Of a stretch of DNA of 52,947 bases, positions 34,245 to 41,727 are shown piece by piece. The position numbers and the translations under genes are program-made. The stretch is taken from positions 249,866 to 302,812 of the forward strand of contig JAAEZT010000002.1 of NCBI GenBank assembly GCA_018222765.1, given 5' to 3'. Positions within the stretch are counted from its first letter, which is position 1; every line of letters begins with the position of its first letter. The DNA is from a bacterium. GTDB lineage: Bacteria > Verrucomicrobiota > Verrucomicrobiia > Verrucomicrobiales > Akkermansiaceae. The notes beneath the pieces are model-generated. The model worked only from the letters and a program-made list of their open reading frames with translations, was not told the DNA's origin and did not search any database.

Positions 34245-34346
34245 CAGCGGGTTCTACCGCGCCCTCTTACCTCTGACGAGTTCTGAAATTCATCCCCCGA
34301 TTTTCTCTTCCGCTAAAAATCGTGGGGTAGCTTTCGAAGCTCATCG

Positions 34347-34370
34347 GTTTGCCCTCGGAGGAAGGCAAAC
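34347..34370. other. Stem-loop between isomerase-like and SGNH genes
   Basis: GTTTGCC and GGCAAAC form a perfect 7-bp stem with a 10-nt loop. It lies in the 177-nt gap downstream of the gene at 34422-35297. No T-run follows on either strand, so it is not a typical intrinsic terminator; it may be a processing site or a 3'-end stabiliser. Confidence 0.4.
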
Positions 34371-34421
34371 TATGAAGCCATAAGCCAGAGCTTTTGAATG
34401 CCCGGGTTCTCTATTTCACCT

Positions 34422-35297
34422 CTACAGGCTCTTCAAATATGCGACACTCTCCTTGATGCTCGCAAGCGGATTGGGTGAGTGATCCTGCTCCACGTGGCAA
34501 TGTGCCACTCCGGCAGCCTTACCGGCCTCAATGATGGGCTCCATCGGAATCATTCCATTGCCCAGCTCCTTGAAGGCTTCCTTCGGCATCCCTCCGTAAA
34601 TCGGAAGCTTCACCCCCGCCTTGAGATCCTTGAGATGCAGCTGGGAAACCCGCCCGCTCAATTTTTTAATCAAACCCACCGGATCCACACCTCCTGCCTT
34701 CACCCAGAAGACATCGAGCTCGAACTTCATCTCCGGAGCGAATTCCTTGATGAACACTTCAAAGCCATTTGAACCACCCATCGGCTGGTATTCGAACGAA
34801 TGATTGTGGTAGGCCAACTGAATCCCGGCCTTCTGCGCGATCACGGCGGCCTTATTCAAATTCCCGGCAACCCGCTTGTAGCCATCGAGATTCTTGCGGT
34901 CCTTGCCATGGAGGTAAGGCACCACGAGATGAGTCAGTTTAATCTTATTGGCCTTCTCGACGATCCTCTTGAAATCAGAAAAGCCCTCGTCCGAGGGATT
35001 CACGGCGGTCTCCCATTCGAAGTGAGTCGAATTCATGGCCAGTCCGTGATCCTGCGAGGCCTTGATCATATCATCGCAATTGGGAAAGCCATACATCTCG
35101 CCCTGCTTGTAGCCTGCCTCGGCAATCGCCTTGATCGTACCAGCGGTGTCTTTTTTCATCGCATCGCGCATGGTATAGAGCTGGATCCCGATGTTCGCGC
35201 GGTATTTATTATTCGCGGCGAGTGCGCTGAGGGTGTTGGCAGTTCCCGCAAAAATAGAAGTGGCAGCCGAGGTCCTGAGAAATGAGCGTCGATTCAT
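34422..35297 (-). CDS. Sugar phosphate isomerase/epimerase-like TIM barrel, Tat-exported
   Basis: The 291-residue protein has a signal with twin arginines (MNRRSFLRTSAATSIFAGTA) and an xylose isomerase-like TIM barrel. Supporting segments are NIGIQLYTMRDAMKKDTAGT, YKQGEMYGFPNCDDMIKASQ, LAYHNHSFEYQPMGGSNGFE, MKFELDVFWVKAGGVDPVGL, VSQLHLKDLKAG and HCHVEQDH, which supply the Glu, Asp and His metal ligands. Tat export implies folding and metal loading in the cytoplasm. Relatives process sugars or act with DUF1080 proteins; the substrate is unknown. It lies upstream of the SGNH-DUF1080 gene. Confidence 0.92.
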   Translation of the reverse strand: MNRRSFLRTSAATSIFAGTANTLSALAANNKYRANIGIQLYTMRDAMKKDTAGTIKAIAEAGYKQGEMYGFPNCDDMIKASQDHGLAMNSTHFEWETAVNPSDEGFSDFKRIVEKANKIKLTHLVVPYLHGKDRKNLDGYKRVAGNLNKAAVIAQKAGIQLAYHNHSFEYQPMGGSNGFEVFIKEFAPEMKFELDVFWVKAGGVDPVGLIKKLSGRVSQLHLKDLKAGVKLPIYGGMPKEAFKELGNGMIPMEPIIEAGKAAGVAHCHVEQDHSPNPLASIKESVAYLKSL

Positions 35298-35360
35298 GGA
35301 AAGGAAGCAAACACAGGCTGCTGCTTCCTACCATTCAAAAGACAGACAAAGATTTCCCGC

Positions 35361-35834
35361 CTATTTCTTTAAGTTCTCCCACTCCTCCTTGGTCCCGCTG
35401 CTCTTCTGATTTTCCATCAGAATGAGCCAGCGATCCTTCTTCACCAACAAAGCCTCGAGGTGAATGTATTCCGTCTTTGCCACGCCTTTCTCATCGACGT
35501 GTTGATAGCGAAACATCCCAATTTCATGCGCCGTCGTGGCATCGCCCCATCTTTTCGAAAAACGAAATTCCACCGCCGCCTTCACTGTCCCGGCCTTCGT
35601 TGCATCAATTCCCGGCTTCCAGATCTCGAGCGCCTTCGCCAACAGGTAGCTCGTCTTTTTCTTCCCTGAAATCAAGACCCCGTCCGGATGACAAGTCGCC
35701 TTGTATCCCTCAAAATCCCCCGCCTTCACCGCCCGCGAAACCTCCGCCCAATAGGAATTCAATTCCTTGATCCGCTCGTCGGCGAATGCGGCAGGAAGCA
35801 AAAAACTTAAACAAAGTATCAAGCGAAATACCAT
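35361..35834 (-). CDS. Exported SnoaL/NTF2-like protein
   Basis: The 157-residue protein starts with a signal peptide (MVFRLILCLSFLLPAAFADE) and continues as a cone-shaped NTF2-like domain: LNSYWAEVSRAVKAGDFEGY, KATCHPDGVLISGK, then AAVEFRFSKRWGDATTAHEI and EALLVKKDRWLILMENQKS, the usual pattern of DUF4440/SnoaL-type folds. No catalytic residue set is evident, so enzymatic activity is uncertain. It is the first gene of the minus-strand run with the isomerase-like and SGNH genes, and divergent from the DUF1853 gene (120 nt). Confidence 0.75.
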   Translation of the reverse strand: MVFRLILCLSFLLPAAFADERIKELNSYWAEVSRAVKAGDFEGYKATCHPDGVLISGKKKTSYLLAKALEIWKPGIDATKAGTVKAAVEFRFSKRWGDATTAHEIGMFRYQHVDEKGVAKTEYIHLEALLVKKDRWLILMENQKSSGTKEEWENLKK

Positions 35835-35954
35835 AGAGAGGTCATTACCTCACCTCAGGTGAAAAGTCACGACAATCGACCCGCTTCATTTTCATAAAAA
35901 ACGAATTAAAATAGATTGGCGACAATTCACGAAGATTAGCGGACCCTCTTCCCG

Positions 35955-36764
35955 ATGACGACCGACACCGAACCCATCGCGAATGCCCTCCTGCGTTCAC
36001 TCCTCGAAAGCCCACTCCTCATCGACGACCTCCCCGAAGCGCCTTCCCTTTCCCGCACTCATCTCGCCCTTCCCAATACAATCCCTGCTCTCAATCTTCA
36101 TCAGAAACTCGGTCACCTCTACGAGGACGCCCTTGCCATCCTCCTGCGGGAATCACCCACCCTCGATCTCCTAAAAGAAAACCTCCAAATCCGCAGAGAC
36201 ATCCACACTACCGTCGGCGAACTGGATTTCCTCCTCCGCGAAAAATCCACCGGCAATCTCATCCACCTTGAACTCGCCACCAAGTTCTACCTCGCCGTCG
36301 ACACCCCGGATGGTCTTACCCTCCCCGGCCCCGATGCCCGCGACAACTACCGCCGCAAACTTACCCGACTCCGCAATCACCAACTCACTCTTCCCTCACG
36401 CTTCCCGGATTATTTCCCGGAAACTTATCGCAGCGAAGCCATCGAGACGAAGCAACTCATCTACGGCTGCCTCTTCGATCATATCCATGCCAACGAATTG
36501 GCGAACCCCGAGTTCATTTCCCCCACCTGCCGACGGGGCCGCTGGCTCCACCAATACGAACTCTCTTCCTATTTCCCCAAAGAGACTCAATTCCAACTCA
36601 TCCCAAAACACCTCTGGCCCATGCCATTCAATCTTCTCACCGACATCCCCCTCGAATCTTGGCAGCCCAATGAACCAATCGATCGCTGCCTTATGATCCA
36701 TGCTGGCGTCGACCCAGCCCCTTACTTTGTCTCTCCAGATTCCTACCCCAAACTCAACTCCTGA
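35955..36764 (+). CDS. DUF1853 family protein
   Basis: The 269-residue soluble protein matches DUF1853 as I recall it: LHQKLGHLYEDALAILLRES, LQIRRDIHTTVGELDFLLRE, HLELATKFYLAVD and GPDARDNYRRKLTRLRNHQL, with YGCLFDHI and RGRWLHQYEL later. The combination of GELDF (Asp91) followed by E-L-A-T-K (Glu106, Lys110) between beta strands resembles a PD-(D/E)XK nuclease core, although Glu and Lys are spaced four apart rather than two. Function is unknown. It is 43 nt upstream of the PhoD gene on the same strand but has no evident link with it. Confidence 0.8.
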   Translation: MTTDTEPIANALLRSLLESPLLIDDLPEAPSLSRTHLALPNTIPALNLHQKLGHLYEDALAILLRESPTLDLLKENLQIRRDIHTTVGELDFLLREKSTGNLIHLELATKFYLAVDTPDGLTLPGPDARDNYRRKLTRLRNHQLTLPSRFPDYFPETYRSEAIETKQLIYGCLFDHIHANELANPEFISPTCRRGRWLHQYELSSYFPKETQFQLIPKHLWPMPFNLLTDIPLESWQPNEPIDRCLMIHAGVDPAPYFVSPDSYPKLNS

Positions 36765-36807
36765 AAAATGACAGTGCATTCTTCGGCAAGCTATTCAGAA
36801 TAGCAAA

Positions 36808-38634
36808 ATGTTCAGGCCTACAGTAGTTCTCCTTTTCTGCCTCTCTCTGTCCGTCTCGGCGCAAGTCCACCGCGATCCCATCCGCCTGACCCACGGCCCG
36901 ATGCTCGGAAAGCCCACCACCGACTCCGTCCTCGTCTGGGGCCGAACTTCCGAGGAAGGCGAATTCATCGTCAAATACGGCCTCGCCGAAAACGCCCTCG
37001 ATCAGACCAGCCAGCCGGCCACCACCAAGATCGGACATGACCTCACCGGCTTCACCCAGCTCTCCGGACTCAAGGGCGACACCCGATACCATTACCAAAT
37101 CTTCGTCGAGGGAAACCCTCACGGCCTCCCCGGATCCTTCCTCACTCTTCCCTCCAAGAAAGACAGCATCCACCCCGAACACAATCCCGAGGGCCTCTTC
37201 AATTTCCGGTTCGAAGTCGGTTCCTGCGCCAACCAAAACCCGATTCACGGCATCGGCCACCGAGCACCCGTCTACGAAAACCTCAATCAGGACTGGGCCG
37301 ACAAGACTCACTTTCACATCATGAACGGGGATTGGCTTTACGAAGAGCTCCGCACCTATCCCGCCGAAGCCTGGCGCCTCACCCAGGGTGTCAATACCCT
37401 CCCGCCCGTCGTCAAAAATGCTCCATCCATCGTCGGAGTTTGGGAAAACTACAAACTCTACATGAGCCGCGGTGTCGAACGTGCCAAATGGCATCGCAAC
37501 GTCCCGAGCTACTTCACCTTCGATGACCACGAACTCGTCAACGACATCTGGGGCTCAGCCGAAACCGGCAAGCGCCACCGTCGCACCGTCTTCCGCGATA
37601 TCGGAACGCGTGCCTTTTACGACTATCTCGGCTGGGCTAATCCCGTCGCTCACTCCAACGAAGTCCACATTGGCCGCGGCCAAATGAAAAAAGACAGCGA
37701 CCTCCTCATCGACCCCAACACCGACTTCACCAAACTCCCGCTCAATGAAATGGGCAACCTCCACGTCCACTGGGGCACGCCCGAAGCCGGGGTCAACGAC
37801 CTCAAATTCGACAACGACGAGGGACACAAAAATTCTTACGTCTACGACATCGCCAAGGTCGTCGATAAACACACCTTGCAGCTCCACATGCCCGCCAAGG
37901 TCAGCGACACTGTGAGCTACTCCATCGCCCGACGTTCCTACGGAAATTTTCGCGTGGCGAATTGCGAGTTCTTCCTCCTCGATACCCGCAGCTCGCGCGA
38001 CATGCACGACGTCAATGACCGCGGCAAGGAAGGCATTTCTATGATCGGGAAATCCCAGCGCGAGTGGCTTCTTAAATCAATGAAAGAAAGCGACGCCGAT
38101 TTCTTTTTCCTCACTTCCTCGGTCCCCTTCATGATCCCTCACAGCGGCGCGGGCGGATTCGAAGCCGCGGGCAACAAAGAGGAAGCCTGGACCGGGTTTT
38201 TCCACGAACGCGAAAAGCTCATCGACGAATGGGACAAGCTCGGCAAAAAAGTCTTCGTCCTCACCGGCGACCTTCACAACAGCTTCGCCATCAAGATCAC
38301 CGACAACGTCTGGGAATTTTGCTGCGGCCCGCACAACAGCGTGAACCACGTTCCCAAAAACGACGAGATGGATCGCCCAGCCACCGGCATCTTCGACTGG
38401 GGTCCACGCAAATGCGACATCCGCTGGAGTTCCTACATCCTCCCCGACCTCCCGCGCCTCGAACGCCTCTACCCGCACTTCTGCGTCGTTAAGGTCAACA
38501 ACGTCTTCAACATGCCCAGGAAGCTCGGCGACAAGCGGCTCGTGGCCTACCCGCATCCGCAGGTCATCTTCCAATACTACGACGGCCGCACCGGGGAGCT
38601 CGCCTACGCCGAGGCCATTTCCCTCGACCGATAG
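36808..38634 (+). CDS. PhoD-like alkaline phosphatase/phosphodiesterase
   Basis: The 608-residue exported protein (signal MFRPTVVLLFCLSLSVSAQV) has a fibronectin-like N-terminal domain (ITHGPMLGKPTTDSVLVWG-type start, DTRYHYQIFVEG) and a PhoD metallophosphatase domain: FEVGSCANQNP, HFHIMNGDWLYEE, YFTFDDHELVNDIWGS, EFFLLDTRSSRD, FLTSSVPFM and FVLTGDLHNSFA. These acidic and histidine residues bind the Ca/Fe centre in PhoD enzymes. It probably releases phosphate from diesters or monoesters outside the cytoplasm. No Pho-box was recognised in the short upstream gap. Confidence 0.92.
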   Translation: MFRPTVVLLFCLSLSVSAQVHRDPIRLTHGPMLGKPTTDSVLVWGRTSEEGEFIVKYGLAENALDQTSQPATTKIGHDLTGFTQLSGLKGDTRYHYQIFVEGNPHGLPGSFLTLPSKKDSIHPEHNPEGLFNFRFEVGSCANQNPIHGIGHRAPVYENLNQDWADKTHFHIMNGDWLYEELRTYPAEAWRLTQGVNTLPPVVKNAPSIVGVWENYKLYMSRGVERAKWHRNVPSYFTFDDHELVNDIWGSAETGKRHRRTVFRDIGTRAFYDYLGWANPVAHSNEVHIGRGQMKKDSDLLIDPNTDFTKLPLNEMGNLHVHWGTPEAGVNDLKFDNDEGHKNSYVYDIAKVVDKHTLQLHMPAKVSDTVSYSIARRSYGNFRVANCEFFLLDTRSSRDMHDVNDRGKEGISMIGKSQREWLLKSMKESDADFFFLTSSVPFMIPHSGAGGFEAAGNKEEAWTGFFHEREKLIDEWDKLGKKVFVLTGDLHNSFAIKITDNVWEFCCGPHNSVNHVPKNDEMDRPATGIFDWGPRKCDIRWSSYILPDLPRLERLYPHFCVVKVNNVFNMPRKLGDKRLVAYPHPQVIFQYYDGRTGELAYAEAISLDR

Positions 38635-38754
38635 AGCAAATTCCTCATCGGACGCCCATTTTTGAAAACTTCATAAGAACGGTATCGTATTGACCCGACC
38701 CGAAGGTTTTCCAGACGTTCTATTCCTCTCTTAAAGTCTTACTTAAATCCACTC

Positions 38755-40098
38755 ATGAAACACCTCCTAGTCATCCTCACGATCGGCCTGACCCAACTCG
38801 GTCTTGCAGAAAAACCCAATGTTGTCCTCATTCTCTCCGATGACCAATCCTGGACCGACTACGGATTCACCGGCCACAAAATCATCAAAACTCCGCGGAT
38901 CGACAAGTTCGCCGCCGAGTCCCTCACTTACACCCGCGGCTATGTCACCTCACCCCTCTGCCGTCCCTCTCTCGCCGGCATCTTCACCGGGCTGCACACT
39001 CCCGTTCATGGCATCACCGGAAATGACCTTCTTGTCAATGGAGCCAAAGGCCGTGCCTCTCGCATCAATCCCGAAACCGCCCCTTTCCACGAAAAACTCT
39101 ACGCTAATTTTCAAAAGCAGCCCAACCTCGCCCGCCTCCTCGGCGAGGCCGGATATCTTTCGCTGCAAACCGGAAAATTCTGGGAAGGAAAACCCCAACG
39201 GCACGGCTTCACCCACGCCATGACTCATGCCGATCCAAAAAAAGGCGGGCGTCACGGCGACGCCGGATTGAAGATCTCCCGCAACGGTATTGCTCCCATC
39301 AAGTCCTTCCTTGATGAGGCCAAGCAGGAAGAAAAGCCCTTCTTCATCTGGCACGCCCCCTTCCTTCCCCACACCCCGCACAATCCACCCAAAGAACTCT
39401 ACGACAAATATCTCAAACTTGAGCCTAACAAATTCATCGCCCGCTACTACGCCATGGTTGAATGGTTCGACCAAACTTGCGGTGAGCTTTTCGACGAACT
39501 CGAAACCCGCGGCCTCGCCGAAAACACCATCGTGCTCTACGTCACCGACAATGGCTGGATTCAATCCGGCGACTCCGGTAAATACGCGCCGCAATCCAAA
39601 CAAGAACCTCACGAAGGCGGAATCCGCACCCCCATCATGGTTCGCTGGACCGGTAAGATCACTCCCAAGATGGACAAGACGACACTCGTCTCCGCCATCG
39701 ATCTTGCACCCACCATTCTGAAAGCCTGCGCAGTTGAGGTCCCCAGACAAATGACCGGACTCGACCTTCGCGATACCGAAGCCCTCGCCAAACGCGATGT
39801 CGTTTTTGGCTTCGACGGCAACCACGACATGCAGGACGTCAACAACACCCCGAGCAACTGCGAATCCCGCTACATCGTCCAAGGCGACTGGAAACTCATC
39901 GATCACATCAACGACACCTCCTTCGTAAAGAGATACAACGGACGCTACACCGGACGCCCCGGTAATGAGGCAGGCAAAGCCGAACTTTACAACCTCGCCA
40001 AAGACCCTCACGAAAAAACCAACCTCGCCGACAAACACCCCGAGAAAATCACGGCCCTCAGAAAGTCCCTCGACGCTTGGTGGAAACCCGGAAAGTAA
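38755..40098 (+). CDS. S1 sulfatase with C-R-P-S-L active-site motif
   Basis: The 447-residue exported protein (signal MKHLLVILTIGLTQLGLA) is a type I sulfatase: KPNVVLILSDDQSWTDYGFT (metal Asp pair), SPLCRPSLAGIFTGLHTPVH (catalytic Cys69), WHAPFLPHTPHNPPKELYD, and VTDNGWIQSGDSGKYAPQSK. The cysteine should be turned into formylglycine by a sulfatase-maturing enzyme. The usual motif is C-x-P-S-R; here the final arginine is a leucine, which may affect maturation or mark a subfamily. The substrate is probably a sulfated glycan. It lies 120 nt downstream of phoD. A short gene-like fragment follows. Confidence 0.93.
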   Translation: MKHLLVILTIGLTQLGLAEKPNVVLILSDDQSWTDYGFTGHKIIKTPRIDKFAAESLTYTRGYVTSPLCRPSLAGIFTGLHTPVHGITGNDLLVNGAKGRASRINPETAPFHEKLYANFQKQPNLARLLGEAGYLSLQTGKFWEGKPQRHGFTHAMTHADPKKGGRHGDAGLKISRNGIAPIKSFLDEAKQEEKPFFIWHAPFLPHTPHNPPKELYDKYLKLEPNKFIARYYAMVEWFDQTCGELFDELETRGLAENTIVLYVTDNGWIQSGDSGKYAPQSKQEPHEGGIRTPIMVRWTGKITPKMDKTTLVSAIDLAPTILKACAVEVPRQMTGLDLRDTEALAKRDVVFGFDGNHDMQDVNNTPSNCESRYIVQGDWKLIDHINDTSFVKRYNGRYTGRPGNEAGKAELYNLAKDPHEKTNLADKHPEKITALRKSLDAWWKPGK

Positions 40099-40105
40099 AG
40101 ACCTG

Positions 40106-40195
40106 ATGAATGTTCTTAACCCTCTCCTCGAGGCTGAGCTCATCATCAAGAAAGGCCCTAAGAAAACAGGCAAATACGATCTCTGGGAATCTTGA
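40106..40195 (+). pseudogene. Fragment resembling the end of a winged-helix domain
   Basis: A 29-codon frame, MNVLNPLLEAELIIKKGPKK followed by TGKYDLWES and TGA, lies 7 nt after the sulfatase stop. The pattern L-x-x-L-(I/L)-x-x-G-x-x-x-TG-x-Y matches the last helix and wing of winged-helix domains found at the ends of Fic, AlbA or DEAD-box-related proteins. There is no preceding domain or ribosome binding site, so it looks like a leftover of a deleted gene. It may also be chance. Confidence 0.3.
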
Positions 40196-40230
40196 GAAAA
40201 AGCTAATTTTCCCTTTGCTCGAAACCAGAC

Positions 40231-41727
40231 CTACGACAGCACTCCCTTGATTATCTTACCGTCATCCGTCGGGCCGATGAGGCGCTGGTTTAAGCCCTGG
40301 TAGGGAAAGCTAAAGCGGTTCGGGTCAAGTCCGAGAAGGTGTAGAATAGTCGCTTGCAGGTCTCGAATACCCACCGGATTTTCTCCGATGTAATATCCAA
40401 TGTCGTCGGTCTGACCGAAAGCACCTGGCTTGATTCCCGCGCCCGCCATCCACATCGTGAAGGCGTGCGGGTGGTGGTCGCGGCCGTAGAAGCCTTTTTT
40501 CAATTCGTTGCGCACGTTGTTCTGCATCATCGGGGTGCGTCCAAACTCGCCGCCCCAGACGATGAGGGTTTCTTCGAACAGCCCACGTTGTTTTAGATCT
40601 TTGATGAGGCCTGCTATGGCCTTGTCAATCTGCTGGCATTTAATCGGCAAAGTCTCATCGATTGATTCGCCCAGCGACGAACCGTGGTGATCCCAACCCC
40701 AATCGTAGAGCTGCACGAAGCGCACTCCGTTTTCGACCAGTCGCCGTGCCAGGAGGCAATTGTTGGCGAAGGTCGGATCGTCGCCCTTGTATATCTGGCG
40801 TGGGTCGGCGGCGGTCTCGGCGGCAGAAACGTGGCCCGGTTGCGCACCATAAAGATCCAGGATGTGCTTTGGCTCCTTGCTGATGTCCATCACCTCCGGG
40901 ACCGACATTTGCATGCGGAAAGCCAACTCATACTGCGAGATGCGGGTGAGGGTTTCCGGGTCGCCGATCTGCTTGTGCTGGAGCTCGTTTAGGTCGTTGA
41001 GAGCATCAAGGGTCTTCCGACGCATTTGGCGACTCATACCTTTCGGATCCGAAAGATAAAGGATCGGATCACCACCGTCGGTGCGGCACTGCACGCCCTG
41101 GTAAACGGTCGGTAGGAATCCCGAACCCCACAAGGATTTGCCGGCACTCGGAGTTTTACCGCCTGAGGCAAGCACCACAAAACCGGGCAGGTTCTGGTTC
41201 TCGCTACCCAGTCCGTAGGTCACCCACGACCCCATCGATGGCGAACCAAGGAGTTGGCTTCCGGTCTGCAAAAGAAGCTGCGCGGGCGAGTGGTTGAACT
41301 GCTCGGTATGCATTGAGCGGATAACGCAGACATCATCGATCACAGAACTGAGACCGGGAAGGAGACTGCTAATCCACTGGCCACTCTCGCCATGCTGGGC
41401 GTAGTCGAAAACCGGTCCCATCATCTTTGGTTTCCCCTTGATGAAGGCGAAGCGTTTTCCTTCGAGGTATTCGTCGGGGCAGACCTTACCGTGATACTTG
41501 GTCAAGGCAGGCTTGTTCTCAAACAAGTCAATCTGCGATGGCGAACCCGCCATGTGCAGATAGATGATCGACTTGGCCTTGGCGGGAATGCGGAACCGCG
41601 GTTTGGTGGGTGTCGCCGTTTCAGCCGAGAGCATTTGCTGCAGGGCGATTGCACCGAAGCCGAGACCGGATTGCTTGAAGAAGTGGCGCCGCGTATTGGC
41701 GCGAAGTTGCTCGAGTTTGAGGTTCAT
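40231..41727 (-). CDS. DUF1501 protein (COG4102)
   Basis: The 498-residue protein has a basic start (LRANTRRHFFKQSGLGFGAI, twin-arginine-like), then DUF1501 marks: SIIYLHMAGSPSQIDLFENK, DDVCVIRSMHTEQFNHSPAQ, LYDWGWDHHGSSLGESIDET, VWGGEFGRTPMMQNN and FYGRDHHPHAFTMWMAGAGI. In the last, the clustered histidines and Asp match the alkaline-phosphatase-like metal site. It overlaps the stop of the DUF1553 gene by 4 nt (ATGA), so translational coupling is expected. The pair is the common DUF1553-DUF1501 cassette. Confidence 0.95.
   Translation of the reverse strand: MNLKLEQLRANTRRHFFKQSGLGFGAIALQQMLSAETATPTKPRFRIPAKAKSIIYLHMAGSPSQIDLFENKPALTKYHGKVCPDEYLEGKRFAFIKGKPKMMGPVFDYAQHGESGQWISSLLPGLSSVIDDVCVIRSMHTEQFNHSPAQLLLQTGSQLLGSPSMGSWVTYGLGSENQNLPGFVVLASGGKTPSAGKSLWGSGFLPTVYQGVQCRTDGGDPILYLSDPKGMSRQMRRKTLDALNDLNELQHKQIGDPETLTRISQYELAFRMQMSVPEVMDISKEPKHILDLYGAQPGHVSAAETAADPRQIYKGDDPTFANNCLLARRLVENGVRFVQLYDWGWDHHGSSLGESIDETLPIKCQQIDKAIAGLIKDLKQRGLFEETLIVWGGEFGRTPMMQNNVRNELKKGFYGRDHHPHAFTMWMAGAGIKPGAFGQTDDIGYYIGENPVGIRDLQATILHLLGLDPNRFSFPYQGLNQRLIGPTDDGKIIKGVLS

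Noticed and set aside
38950-40173. 407-residue minus-strand frame over the sulfatase gene
   Set aside because: Val/Gly/Phe-rich antisense shadow of a clear sulfatase; it has no recognisable domain.
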